Origin: Acanthosoma haemorrhoidale
Taxonomy: Eukaryota > Arthropoda > Insecta > Hemiptera > Acanthosomatidae
NCBI GenBank assembly: GCA_930367205.1
Contig: OV884014.1
Span: 69,729,104 to 69,793,103, forward strand
Length of the DNA: 64,000 nucleotides
Direction of reading: 5' to 3'
The position numbers and the translations under genes are program-made. This document shows, one piece after another, positions 1 through 15,100 of the stretch. Within the stretch, counting starts at the first letter, position 1, and every line of letters starts with the position of its first letter. The notes beneath the pieces are model-generated. The model was not told where the DNA came from. It saw only the letters and a program-made list of their open reading frames with translations, and did no database searches.

Positions 1-155
1 CATTACGCAATAGCAACGAATTTTGTTATTACTGTTATATTAATTTAGAGATTGATTTAAATTTTGTGAGATCACAAATATATTCAATTGCCATGAGACA
101 TTTAAAAATGTTTATTATGGTTTAAATGCATACAATATATAAATGAACATTGCAG

Positions 156-3100
156 GAGGAAGAAAAAGGCCTGGTCAACGGTACCGGACCTTCGCCGAGC
201 AGCCAAGGGAAACTTGCTTCAGGGAACTTGTTCACCAGTGAAGGTCTCCAAGTTACATACAATGATCTTGACCAAATTTTCAACCATTCTGACGACAATT
301 CTGGTGATGAAACGGTCAGTTATAAGCAATTTGCTATTCATTATTATTTAATGTTCTTCATTAATTTATCTATTATCATCTATCATCCCTAAACTATTTA
401 TTACTGTTACAACCTTTCATGTATATATAAACTCTTTTTAATAATCTAATTTTTGTTGGGGAATGTTCCATTAATCTATTTTTTCTCAATACCATAATGT
501 ACATAAATGATGTCTACAGTTTCTATAAATAGACTGTATGGATTCACAGCTCCATATGTGGGGTTGGCCAGTCAAAGCGCTCACCTCAGACAGTGGAAAA
601 AGACATTGCCTTTAATTAAGACATGCACTTTAGTCACCTCACTATCAACATGGCAAACTAAACCTTTCTCTAATAATTATTGGTTAACGAGAAAAAACAG
701 TGTCAGGCTGTTATTAGCAACAGTACATTGGTATATGTAGTCTTATATATGTATATGATATAATACGTGATATATATATATATATCTTAACATAATAATT
801 AATGTTCTTATAATCTTCCTTGAAATGTATTTAATGTTATCGGTTAATAATAGTTTTTTTGATATGCCTCCAGTTAAATGTAACACCTCCGAGCTCGAAC
901 AAGGGTCCTGAAGAGTGCCCAGGGCAGACGAACGGTCAGACAATGATGGCTAGTCGCCTATGCTTAACAAATGGTCAAGGAGGGATCCTGAGGCCTGAAG
1001 AGTTAAGCAAGATGTTCCCAACCCCACCCTCACTAGAGCCTTCTTCAGAGCACCCGATGCCCTCGCCTTGTGACGATCACCCACAGTCTCTCTCTCCTCA
1101 CCACCAGCCCATACAGGTCAGCATTATATCTTAAAATCACATCAGATCAGAATACTAATGTTTAATTTATTGATAAAATGATAATATTTCTGTGAATATC
1201 TATATTTTTATATAAATCATTCAAGTCTAACGATTTAAACAACACAAATATTCACTGACAAATCATTTAGCATTTATAGCAATCAGACCAAAGTTATACA
1301 GATGTTTATTATTTTTTCTCTTTATTTCTTAGTTCTTTATTTTCATACTTACGTTTTATGTTTAATTTATTACTCTCGATTAAACAATCTATCACTTGTA
1401 CTTTTATGTTTTTTGAACTGTTAATGTCTTATCTTTTTTCTTCCCCCCTTCAAGAGTTCTTCAGTTTTCACTTGCTAAAATCTTTCCCTTTTTTTAATTA
1501 TGAGTTATTTATGAAGCTATTTCTATTCTCAGGACTGGTCATATGTGTTCAAACCATCGCCGATCAGCAAATTTGTCGGTTCAAGCAAATATGCTCCTCT
1601 CACATCACTGCCAAGCCACAGCCTTCCACCGGTTTCTCTTCCTGCCAGCTCGACCTACAAACCATCGTGGTCTCTACCACACCAGGAGAAGCAGAGCAAG
1701 TTAGTCATAATCCTTTATTTTATTTCAATAATTAATATAGTGTTTAGACTATTTACCTGTTGATAAAATGCTTGAAATTACGGTTTTCTGCCCCTTGGAC
1801 TCCTCTGGCGCTCAAGAGTGGGGGTGTGTAGCGCCCACACACCCCTAAAATGATAAAACACAGTAAATAAAACAGTACTCGCAAAGTAAGGCTCACTGAC
1901 ATGTTTATACACGACTCGTCGCTTACCCAGGGTTGATCACAATGATTAAAATTCTATATTGGATTTAGGACTGTTATAAATAAGTATAAATTGCAACAAT
2001 TTCTATTTTATTTAAATTGATTGATCATTAAAAAACATGCTCATAAAAGTTTAGCGTTATGTAACAAAAACTTTGTTATATAGCCGAGAGATATATGTTA
2101 TTAAGTATTTCTTAGTGAAATTTCATTCTCAAATTCTATTATAAATTAAAAGTTTTTGATTTGACTGACTACATCAAGAACTAACTTAAGCTGCTCACAA
2201 ATTGGTATACTTCACATACATTAGCATAATATTTTATTATGATACAATGGAAATAATAAAAAAAAAAAAAATGTTCATTAATCATAGGTTATGTTTTTCA
2301 AAAGAGTGTTAAATTGTTTATTAATTCTGATGCATAACGCTACATTTTATTTATTATTCAAGCTTTTTAATCTCCAATAGAGCTAAGGAGAGGATCATGT
2401 GTCCTTAAGGCCTGGGGAAGATGTTCTCGATCACCCTTGCATGGTGCCTTCGTGCTCATTAAAATAATTATTCAATTGAAAAGTTGATTGATATTTAATA
2501 ACTTATTTCTAAATAATTAATTTTAATTCATTAAAAGTAGTTGAACAAATAAATTATAATCTTGTAGTGCCCGATCCATATAAATGTTGTTTCTTCTTAT
2601 TAAACATGCACTTCTTCCAAGTATTAAAGTACCCCTCTTCCTCTCAATAGGGCTCCAAGATCTTGAATGATTCAAGCATAATACCCTTTATGTGTTACTT
2701 AACTGCTGAGGTTTTTCCTTGTTTAGGATAAGTAAATAAACCTCATATGGTTTTGAAAAAAGGAAAATAATTGTGAGGTGCTAATAACAATTGTAATAAT
2801 AGTTAAATAACAGAAAAGTGTGGGTGATGGAGAAATTCTGAATACATATTTGAAAACAGGATAAAGAACTGTTTAAGTACACCTATTGGTATTTGTGAGA
2901 CAAAAGTCATGTTGACCAGTTTAATCAGACCAATGTCGTAGAACAGACAGGCAGGCTTGTGGTGGAGAAATAATTTTCCCGTACCTGTTTGAAAGTATAA
3001 CCTCTCCCCTGAATTACTTAAAATGCCATAGCTATATTCAAAACTAGAGTAGTCGCAAATGCACTTAAATGGAAATAAGAAAGTCCCAGGTTTCAATCCT

Positions 3101-6100
3101 GTCCTTGTCTCTACTTTTTCTCCTTAACCAAATAAAAAATTGAATATTCTAAATCATCTATTGTTCTATATTGTGAAATATCTATGTTGCAGCCCAACAT
3201 CAGCAAGCAGGGGGCTGCCTGCTAGCTCCCGCCCCGGGAGCACTGGCCCTAGGACTCCAGCACTGCCTCCATCCACACCTAGTGGAGCTGCTGCCAGCCC
3301 TGCTCCTGCTCCATGGGGCAGGGCGCCGCCCCCTCCTTACTCACCTGCACAGTACCCTCCTCCAGCTCAGGTGCACCAGCAGCAGCCACCTCCAGAGGCC
3401 AATTCTCTTGTCGTCATTGTGCTTCTGTCGGACACTGCCTTCAACATCTTCAGGGACCACAACTTTGACAGCTGTACACTATGTGTCTGCAATGCAGGGC
3501 CCAAGGTTTGTATCATAATATATTTTATAATTTATGTTAATAATAAACACCATATTTTTAAATAGCTATAAAAAATGTAATTTTTTGTTGTGGTACAAAT
3601 TCCACTGTTTACTAATAATTATTAGCCAAAGATAATACATACTTTAATCATTCTTAATTATTCAAACTCCTCTGCTGGTCACTTAAATTTGGTAAATCGG
3701 ATATAATCCTGTGTACTTTTCACTCGGTAATATGAAGCTGTTTTTGTAACAGGGGGGAGGCTGCGGGGATTCTATAATTTGAAAATGAGCTGCTCTCCTT
3801 CTTAACGATTCAAATTTTTCTTAGATTTGATCATTCTCAATTTTCGCATACTGCACTTCCTCACAGCAAAGTTTCTCAACATTTTGCTCAGTAATGTACA
3901 TTATCAAACAAAAAGTACACTTCTCTTTCTGTGTCCGAAAAAGGAAAGATTATTGCAGTTGTGAAAAGAAAGTGGTGTCAAAAAAAATAAAGGATGTTAC
4001 CATAGGTTTTAATGTTCTGCCACTTTTGTATTTCTAAGCTGTCAACAATTCTTAATCAAAAAGAGAGCATTTCTCAAAATGAAATCCACAAAAACATCAA
4101 GTGATAATTGGATGGGAAGGCTATTTCCCTCTTCTTGATTGAGGATTTAAGTAAGTGTCTCAGGTGAAGAATATAACAAAACTTACCTGTTTAGGTTACT
4201 TTATTAAAACAACTAGGTAACATTATTAAAAGTGGGGGATGGCTATTGGGGATTTATGTACTGTATGTATTTTTAAAAATATAAACTCATAGAATTTTTA
4301 ATTTTTTTACTTCATTTGTTATTTATTTTATCCATTAACAAATTTGAATATTTAAATTGAACTGTGTTTGACCTGTCATACTAATTGAGTTGAGTTGAAA
4401 GCGCCAACTGTTGATAAATATATTAATCTTTTCTGCCAAATTTAAAATACAAACATAAAAGATCTTCGCATCGCATTTATAAAAATTTCATCTACTATTT
4501 ATATCAATGAATCACCACATACATTTCTTTAGGTAAAGGCAAAGGCCTACCTCAACAGCAATGATAACATGGAAGCTATCCCTCAGCAGCTGAGGGGGAA
4601 ATAAAGCTGATAGTTGATCATTCTGTCAACTGAAGGCTCAAATACGAGGGTGGTCTGAGAAGTTTTCGACCTACCAAAGATACAAGACGTTTTTTCAGAA
4701 TTTTTTTTTTTATTTTTCAACATAGTCTCCTTGTAACACTGCACACTTCTCCCAGCGATGCTCCCATCTCTGTAACCCGTCCAAATAGTACTCGGCGTTT
4801 TTCTCTGCAAAATAATCGTTCACGAAGGTGATTGCCTCTTCATTTGACGAAAATCTCTGTCCTCCGAGCGCAATTTTCAGATGAGAGAACAAAAAGAAGT
4901 CGCTTGGGGCTAGATCTGGTGAGTAAGGCGGATGGTCAAGCAGTTCAAACCGTAATTCATGGATTTTTGCCATGGCAACCGCTGAGGTGTGAGACGGTGC
5001 GTTGTCTTGGTGAAACCGGATTTTCTTTTTCTGGATATGTGGCTGTTTTTCCGCAAGTTCTGCCTTCAGCTTTTCAAGTAATGATGCGTAGTATGCTCCT
5101 GTAATGGTTTTTCCTTTTTGAAGATAATTGATTAAAATAACTCCATGACAATCCCAAAAAACAGTTGTCATCACTTTCCCAGCCGAAAAAACAGTTTTTG
5201 CTTTTTTTGGAGCCGGTTCCCCTTTTGCAGTCCACTGTTCAGACTATATTTTTGTTTCGGTCGTATCCAAGTTTCATCCACAGTAATTAAGCGGCGCCAA
5301 AACTCGGATTTATTGCGCCAACAGAGCGTTGGAAATGTTCATTCGAACACGTTTTTTGTCTAACTTGAGCAAACGCGGCACCCGAAGCGCGGACAGCTTT
5401 CTCATCTCTAAATGTTGATTTAATATGTGACAGGCACGTTCTTTTGACATGTTCATAACCTCTGCTATCTCTCTCACTTTACTTCGGCGGTCTTCTAGCA
5501 CCATTTGGTGAACTTTGGCGATGTTTTCATCAGTAGTTGCAGTTTTTGGACGTCCTGAACATTCATTGTCTCCCAAGCTCTGACGACCATGTTTAAATTC
5601 AGCTGCTCAAAATTTCACTGTCGTAAATGATGGTGCAGAGTCCCCATACACAGAATCCAACTCATCTTTGATTTGCGTAGGCGTATTGCCTTTCAAAAAA
5701 TAAATATTTAATGACAGCTCGATACTCGATTTTGTCCATTTTCATAAAAACACTCACATCGAATCACTCAAACGCCTGTTACACAACAACTGCGGGTCCA
5801 AAATGGCTGAAACTTTGGTGAGTAACTGTCAAAAGATGAACAACGAAATTCACTAGCTTTTATTTACCACTGCTGCTATCTTCATGTTGAGGTCGGAAAC
5901 TTTTCAGACCACCCTCGTAGTTATCTTTTTATTTACATTTGGTCCTTAAAATTAGGTAAACATAAACATAGATGACCATTGTTAACAACTTAATTTTCTT
6001 AATTTTTATGACACTACATTTAAAAGAAATAATCAACCCAAAAAAACAGTAATAATAAAAAAAATCAAACAGTAAACAAATCAAAAAACAAAATTAATAT

Positions 6101-9100
6101 CTAAATAATTGTTTTTTTGTGCTGTTGTATGATGTATTGGCTTACAAAATGGAATCCACATTTTTCATAAAACACTGTCTAGGTTGTGGGTAACATCCGA
6201 GGTAGCGATGCTGGCATGTACCTCATAGGAAACGGAGGCTCTCCTTATTCACCTATGTCCCCTTCACTCCATCTCCCACTGGAGGAGGAACACATCAGGT
6301 GCAACTGTGGGTTTTCTGCAGTGGTGAATAGGCGTCTTTCTCACAGAGCTGGGCTCTTCATTGAAGATGAGTTCGAGATAACTGGTATGTTTAATTTTTT
6401 TTAAATTAGTTTTACTTTGAAATTTAAATATCATTACAAACTATCCTGCTTATTGGTAATGTGTTTCAGGTGTGCTGGAAGAGCCTGTCGAAAAAGAGAC
6501 TAATATCTGTGTTGGGCGGGCAGAGATGGAGCTGATGGCAGGTCAATGCTTGTCTGTCAATTCCAGCTCCAATGCTCTCTTCCGTGCTGCAACTCAGGTA
6601 CGGCCTGCAACGCCTCTTCCACCACTCAACCTTTTATCTTTGCGGGACTCCAACCACATATCGATCGTTGCTCTAGAGCAGGGTCGTATTGCTGCTCAGC
6701 ATACTCAGGCAATGTGCAAGGTGAGCAACAATGTCTATAATCAGTTAACTGTAACAAAATTATGTTTAAACTCTTACTACTTAGAATTGACTTAAGAAAA
6801 AACTATCTGATTGCATCATATTAGCATATTAGGCTGTTGTCTTCAGTTTCTATCTATTTAATTGTGCCCTGATTTACCAAAATCATTACAAAATATTGCT
6901 GTGTGACCTCGAAGATTTGTCCTTGTAATCTCAAGGGATTCTCGAATATCGCACCATTACTTTGAGTTAAGATGGATGCTGAAGTCTGCTAAATGTTATG
7001 GTTTCCTTTGATCCTTCCATTACCTTCTTAAATCAACGAAAAACCTATATTTTTTATCAATCTCAATTTAAATCCTCTATCTATTCCTGTTATACAAGAC
7101 CTCTATTCCACAGAACATCATATCCAATTGTTGACTGATCATTCCTAGTTTGTTATTATTCTTAAAGAACTATTGTCCTAGAATAAAGTTATTATTTCAT
7201 TCATGCAAACATTATTGTTGCTTATGTTTCTTATTATTAATTTTAATATAAAGATTTTATTTATTTGACATTGTTAATACCTTTATATAATTATTGGCCT
7301 GCAAGTTTAATTGTTTGTCATACAGATGGAAGAATTGAGCAACTATACCCGACCTGGCAGTGGCCCTGTACACAGGTGGGGTTTTCTCCGTGCTAAAGGC
7401 CCACCTTCCAATCAGGACATAGTGCGAGTGATGAAGCAACTTCAACCTCTGCTTCAGGAGGCTATTCAAAAGAAGTGCACCACAAGGCTATGGGAGGCAC
7501 CCACTGTTTCTGGGCCACTCACCTGGAGGCAATTCCATAGGCTCGCTGGAAGAGGTAAGTCTGTCTGTCTATTTGTCTGTAAACTATGTTTATCTGTTTA
7601 CTAAAGTAGTAAACTGTCTCTCAGGACCTCTATTAAAGCAATGCCTTTTTCAGGAACTGATGACCGCTGTGAACCCCAACCGATCCCATCACTGCTTATG
7701 GGCAGAGAAAAGGACTGGATCACGCTGGCACCCTATGCAGTCCATCTTTGGGAGAAGCTTCTGTTAGAGCCGTACTCCTACTCACGAGACATAGCCTATG
7801 TAGTTGTCGCACCTGACAATGAATTTGTCCTAGCAAGTGTTAGGGGCTTTTTCAAGGAGCTCTCTTGCATGTATGAGGTCGGTACCGATTTCATTTTTTT
7901 AATGGATATTTCATATGTTTTGTTATGGTCTAGATCCCATTATTATATCATTGCTGAGTTATTAGCAGAAAAAAAATATTCTGGCATGGTTAGAACTCAA
8001 ACCTGGAACCTCAGTATTTCTCTTCTCCTTTTCTTCCCCCCCCCCCCCCCCTGGAAAGCCACCTTCGTTTCCTAATGGATAGAGCATCCTGGCTATTGAC
8101 TAGAGAGACCTCTGGTTTACCCATAAATATTTGTTTTCTGAGGGGAATGTGTGAAAAGAATACCATTTACCAACTTTGATTGGTCTTATCTCTTCAGAAG
8201 TTTTGTGCCTTGAATTTAATTTAAAGCTTACCATAATCATCGTAGGGGTTCTTAACAGATAAAAGAATCCTTTGTATATGTTTCTTCTTTCTCTTCTGAC
8301 TGGAAGACACATAACCCTATTGAACAAGACTGGAGAATGTGGATTTCCTGGCCTTATTAATCTCCACAGCAAAATTTTTCTTGCTCTCCTCAATTGCAAT
8401 TCTCTTTGCTTTGTATATTCTTGAGAGTATGTCCTCTCCAAAAGTACAGTTCCATTATACCGGTAAATTGTTCACTCATTCAATTTGTTGGCCAGCATAT
8501 GAGATATTGTCCACTTCCCCTAGCTCCTTAGTCTTCACTACATAAGATTTAACTACAATATAATTACAAAATTATATTTTGTTTATTATATTGTATACAA
8601 ATACGATATAATTGTAAAATTATCTACCCTGCTGTTATTTAAAAACAAGTAATGTTCCTAGAAATGGAACTGTTGAGATTTAAAGGCACTCATTAAGAAT
8701 GTAATTAAATTTGTGTTTGTTATTAATCTAATCTGTATGGACAGGTTTGTAGGCTAGGGCGTCATGTGCCAATCACAAAGGTGCTGAGGGACGGTATCCT
8801 GCGAGTTGGTAAGACAGCAGCGAACAAGTTGGCCAAGGAACCACTGGATGAATGGTTCTCCAGTCTCACGGATACCTACCAGGCCAACATGCTCAAATTA
8901 TATGCTCAGGTCAGTTCCCCGTTATTTATTTTCTTTACCCTTATTGCTATTAAGTTGTTTGTTAACTCTTTATTCATTATCAGTTATCTTACATTGTTCA
9001 ACATATTCCATTGCTTGCCCTGTTTCTGAAACAATTGTTTTAAATTATGATTATTTATTATTTTAGACATTGTGCTGAATTTTACTTATTTATTTTAAAT

Positions 9101-12100
9101 AATAAAAGGAAATAAACAAAATTCATTTATTTTTAAAAAGATTTATATTTGCAAATTATGATGAACAACTAATGCTGAATGTTTTATTGTCATGAATGAA
9201 TTTATTAATTATTACTCAGGGGTTTTCAGATTCTATATTCTGTGTTTGTTCAAAATGGCATTGAATACTCAGTTCTAAATGTTAATATACCTTAAACATT
9301 TTAATCCCACTAAAGATAGTTTAACTCAAAATAATATAAAATCTTTTTTGTTCATTTGTTTCTAATAAATGTTCCATAAAAACTCACTACTGGAGTTTTC
9401 AGGAGCATTACATGAATTACACTGCGCGCATATCTTCTCTCAGGTGACATCCAAACAGCAGGCAGGCCAGTTCACTCTCGTCTCCACAGGATGAATGCTT
9501 GGCTTTCTCTTTCTCTCCCACCTCCACAGGGCAACTGCTTTGTCTTCTCTTTACCTAGGGTTTTCTCAAGCATGACTCAGTTTTCAAATGGCCAAAATTT
9601 TTATATTTCAGATTTATTTATTTTCTTATCTTCAAAATTTATTCGTCTATTTAATAATGAATCATTACTATTATTATATTTATTTATTTGTTATCCTATC
9701 CAGTAACAAATTTAATATTTAAAATTGAGCTGTTTGATGAGACTTATTAAAACAAGTATTGCTGGTTATGCCATCTGTTGTGTGAAACCTCTCCTCTTTT
9801 TTAATCTTCTTTTAAATTCAAAAAATGATTTTAACTTTTTATTCTAATTAATATTTATTATTGAACAAATACTTCGGCTTTAGATTAAAAGTACCCTATA
9901 AATGAATATTATGTTTATGTGAAAATGATACAGACTTGCGTTAAGTCTATTTTTTAAAAATAATAATGGATCGGTTGCTCTTGAATCAGATTAGATTGAA
10001 GAAGTGAAGATAACGTTAAATTCTTCTCATAATTATTTCTGCTCTTCATTTTAGCATGGAATGTCTGTCTGCACCAGATCCTTAAAGAGGTTGATGACAT
10101 ATATGTTTTGTTTTAATTCCATAGCCAATTATATTTTATCTCATAAGTGTAGTTGTTATACTTAAGTGTTTACCAGCATGTCAAATATTTATATTGAGTT
10201 ATTAGCAGTTATAATTGACAGTATGTATTTTTTTACACTATAGGTGTGCCGCCACCATTTGGCACCACATTTATCGCAAGTGCCACTGGACAAGACTTTA
10301 CTCGACCCGCCCGAAGGTTCTTCTCCTGTTCACTGTTCTGCTCTTAATGCATCAGACCAACCCAACACTCCAAAGCAGCTCGATTCTCAAGGTATACAAA
10401 CAAATCAGATATTGTTTATCAGGAAGAACTGTTAACCATATTCTTTGTTTTTTCTGGCCGAGTTTACTGAAGCATATGCTATATCAAGTTTGACCTCATT
10501 CTTAAATATAAATTGTTGTAATTATTACATGTATTGTGGCTTTATTGAGATGTTCATTAATCTCTCCTTGGCCAAAAACTCTAACTACAAATGTATGAAA
10601 AATAGCATATGATATTCATAATAAAGAAACTTAATAATATTGTATAATACAATTGTGAAGAACTGTGAAGATTCCAAACAAAATGCATAAATTTATAATT
10701 TAGTTTTAAAATAAAAATAATATTAATACCAATAAATTTAACATTAGCATTGAAATAAGTATGATTAAGCTCATTTTAATTTATAATAAATTAACATGAT
10801 ATCATACGTATTAAATTAGCTATCTCAAGACCAGAAGCACGTTAATGCACAATACCATTAGTAATGAGCACAACAGAAGGATTGTGGTCGGTGAACTTTG
10901 TTAGAAAAAGCTATGATCTAGTTATCTTGTCGCTAATCCTTATAAAAGTTATCATTACCAAGTTAACATACTATTATAGAAAACTGTTCTACAACAATTA
11001 AGAATTTAAATCTATTAAAGGAATAATTTGACGATATCATTGTTGTGCTTAAACTAAAGTACAATACTAATAATTAGAAATAATAGTGGGACCAATAATA
11101 AATAAACGAATAAAAACTTATATCTTTTAAAATAGATACATTTATGTGAATTTAAGACTTTACGATGTACATGAAATTTGTTGCAATCTTATCTTATAAA
11201 ATTTAACGTATTGACCTTCATTTAACAGGAACTGCCCTGTGGCTTTCTTATTATATTAGTGGTGGTTTGCTTTTACAGACGACGGGAGTTGTAGCGGAAA
11301 CGAGTATTCGTTTGGTCTTGGTGGTTGTGGGCAGAACGGCTGCAGCAGCTCATTGGACGACGATGGTTCTGATCCCCCGATGATAGTTGTCTACCTTGTC
11401 GAGCCATTCACTGTCGGAGCAGACTCTCCTGAGCTGCAGAGATTGTCCTGTGTTGGCTTGCTCAAAGCTTTCAACACTGTGATTGCTAACGTACCAGACA
11501 GTCTCAGGTCCAACATAACTCTCCAGGTAATCTCTTTTATATATAATATCAATAACTTTTATAATAATTTGAATTTCCACCTCTTGGCTGTGGATTAATG
11601 ATGCATTCTCTATTAATGTCCCACTTAATATTTGATTGTGTTGAGCCTTCACCGAGGTGGTCTCACTGACATAACCCTGGTTGTGGAGAAAGAGATAAGT
11701 TGGTTTATGTCTTTGCTGACAGTCTGACTCCATGCCAAGAAGTGCATGATGTTCAGGAGAAGAGAAGAGGTACAGGTTGAGGTAGGAGTAGTTAACTTGA
11801 TCTTGGAATGACTATGAATTCACACTCGGTATCTAAGGGTAGTTGAAAACCGCCTGGATTCCTAAGGCCGAGTGTGAGGAATGAATCAGACTGGACCAAG
11901 GTGAGAGTTCCAAGTAAGGTTGTGGTGTCATCTCAAGCTAATGTCCACGGAAAGAGGTCCTTGCCAAGGAAGGAGTGCGAGTCTTAACGGCAGAAGATCA
12001 GGAATATATTATATTAGTGGGTAAGGAAGGTGCAGAGGATTATATCAATGGCAAGACAATAGTTGAAAACATCTCGAGAACACCCGTTCAGCTACAAGTA

Positions 12101-15100
12101 ACAGTTCAAGGGCGAGCCTAAGAGATGCAGGGGTTCTTATAGGCAGCCCTAGGACAGTAGAAATCGGTTAGACGCTTAATTGCTCTATCAAAAAGGCCAA
12201 TCACACGGTTGCCTGACAAGCACTCCGCTGTTCACTTCTTTGAACACAAAGTATTTTACAAGCACGTATCATGGTACTATTAATTCATGTTCATATAATA
12301 ATCGGTTTGCAATATTATATTGCATAGTATTTATAGTGGGTGCCGTGATGCTACTGTAATAATCAGTTTGTTCAGATCAGAAGAGAGGATAGCTTCTTCT
12401 AGTGTTGACTGTCGCAAAGTGGCCTTAACATTTATATTACATATATATATATTTGCATTAGTTGTTAGTTAATTTTAAATGACATGAAAAGTTAAATTTT
12501 CAGCGATCATATAAATTAAATTGAATTACAGGTGGTGTCACTGGAGAGCATCCTAGAATTGGGTAGAAGCGGGGAGACCAATAGAAGAAGTGACCATATG
12601 AGAACATTGGCAATATCAGTTTTCTGCCAAGCGAGGAAAACTATGTTTCAGGGAACCAACAATATCAAAGCTCTCACAGGCTTTGGAACTGCTGCGTCCA
12701 ATGAGTTATTTTTGAAGAGTAAAGATGTAAGTTGCTCTTTTCAACTTGCTCTGTTGATCCTAGTATTAATAATCGCAAAAAATAATAATTTATAAGGTTA
12801 GGTAGGACAACTAACTGTTTTGCTCTCTATTCCAACAGGAGAAAAATAAGGCTCCTTACAAAGTGTACACTCCGGCTTATATTTTGGCAAAGAGTAAGGA
12901 CAAGCCTTCGAACAATCCAGCAGCAGCACCTGATTCTGATAATGGAGCGAGCTCTTCAGACCACTGCTCAGTTCTCTACGTGTCCTATTGCCTATCCGAG
13001 GACCAAAGGTGGCTATTGGCAACTGCCACTGACGAACAAGGACTGCTCCTTGAGACTATATCAATCAACGTCCACATACCAAACCGGTCAGTTCTTATCC
13101 TCTCTTAAATAGTTTATGTGTTCTAAAGTTTTTTTGTTAAATATTTTTTATAATTTAAAGAAATCGAATTTGTACTGACCAAATTGTTTTGTTTTTTTCC
13201 AATCATGAACTAAATTGTATTTGTTTCAAATAGATTTAAACAATATAAAGGGTCTAGAAAGCAAAGAAACAATATGGACAGATGCTCACAGGATGGCATG
13301 AGTTTCTTAATAACCTTTTAAATGATTGGTAACTAAAAACTAATTCGAAGTTTTTGCAGAAAATGATAGGTACCTTTAAATTTTGGTTCGATTTGATATA
13401 GTCTGAATCTAAATGTGATTTTGTGAAGAAAAAGATTCGGTCCTTAAATTGTTCTAGTTTAGATTGTGATTAACGTTATGTAAGTTGTTTTTAAGTATGT
13501 ATTTTTATATTATATTAATTAAATGATTATGTTATGTACCAAAATAATATAGTTCTCTATTTCAATATTTTCAGTGCTAGGCGAAGGAGGGCGTCTGCAA
13601 GGAGGGCTGGTCTTCAAAAGCTGATGGACTTCATGCTTGGCGTGATGAGCCAGTCGGTTACTCCCTGGCGTCTTGTTGTAGGCAGGGTTGGCCGAATCGG
13701 ACATGGCGAGCTTAAAGGTAACACTTTCCTTAGAGATGGATAAGGGTTTTGTTGGATTTTTCAAAATCGGGAACCTTTTATGTTTTCACCCATCTGTCTG
13801 GCCTGGCCTGGAGGTTGTAAAACCGCAACAACATAAAAAATATTTTCAAATCTATAAAAGATAATTAGGATCATTAATGAATCACTATTTAAAAAATAAT
13901 AATTTTGTTTATCACATAAAACAAAGGTTATAAAATAAAGGTATCATAATACATAATTTAAGCTCTCAACATGTGTAGCATACTCTCAAAATTTCAGTCT
14001 GATTAAATCATTTTTAAAACTGCTACCATAAGAGTCAAATAAAAGACAATTGCCTTGGACATAAATGAAAGTATAGCTTCTCTTTTCAGGAGAGAAGCAT
14101 TAAAAAAAACAAAAAAACTTAAGTATCCTAGGTACATCTTTTCCTATGTATTGTAAGTTTGTCACCGGCTTGAATAAAACCTATTGCATTCATGAAATAA
14201 AGATACTGGTAAATGTGTGGAGCTAATTTGTATACTGTTTATTTTAGGATGGAGCTGGCTGCTGAGCCGTAAGTCACTCCTTAAGGCCTCCAAGAACCTG
14301 AAGGACATCTGCGGACAGTGCAACCTGCTGTACCCTCATGATGTGCCTTGTATCCTGTCTGCATGCCTCGTGTCGCTGGAGCCTGATTCTGCGCTCCGTC
14401 TCATGCCGGACCAGTTTACTCCTGACGAGAGGTTCAGCCAGGCATCGGTGAAGTGCTCTCTGTCCACCCCACAAGATGTCTCCGCCACTCACATCCTTGT
14501 CTTCCCAACATCAGCCACAACTCAGGTAATGCACATTCTTACAATAGTCCGCAATTATGGATGAATGTTTTGATGGCTGATCAATTATTACTGTAAAATA
14601 AATATAACATTAATAGAACATGCATATCATTTATTTCATTAATCCTTGTTACTTGTGATTTTTCAGTTCCAATTGTTTTTTCAAGAACAGACCCTTATGT
14701 TTTGCATGCCTGCTCTTGTCTTTTTGAGTCCTCTGTTAGAACTAGAGGAGTGAAATTTTTTTATGAGGACCCATTTGATGTGATAGCATGAATAATACTA
14801 TATAAAACATGTCATTAATTAATTAAGTACTCAGTAATAAAAAATTAATCATTCTATGTTTTGAGTAGGTTATCTATCAAATTGAGTGATAAAATAAAAT
14901 TAATAATATGGTTCCTGTGTTGAGATTCATAAAATTCATTAAAATTTAAAATTGGGTTCACAACTTTAACTGAACTTTTGAGATAGCAATGATAATTTTA
15001 CTTGATTGTGCGGCACTTGACTGAATTTTCATTTGTTTTTGAATATAGCATGATTTGAAATCAATGACTACAAGGGTGGTCTGAAAAGTTTCTGACCTAA

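Noticed and set aside
507..740. 77-codon + strand frame in the first MED13 intron
   Set aside because: No family match, and neither neighbouring exon needs it. The exons ending at 314 and starting at 874 join in phase 0.
4534..4603. Exon-like stretch after TTTCTTTAG encoding [20 protein letters not shown]
   Set aside because: MED13 is continuous between the exons ending 3505 and starting 6183. This stretch ends in a stop and has no donor that keeps the frame.
9440..9540. G+C-richer segment with acceptor-like CTCTCAG and CTCCACAG words in a MED13 intron
   Set aside because: The conserved KLYAQ-VCR junction is already made by the flanking exons, and the segment's frame soon stops.
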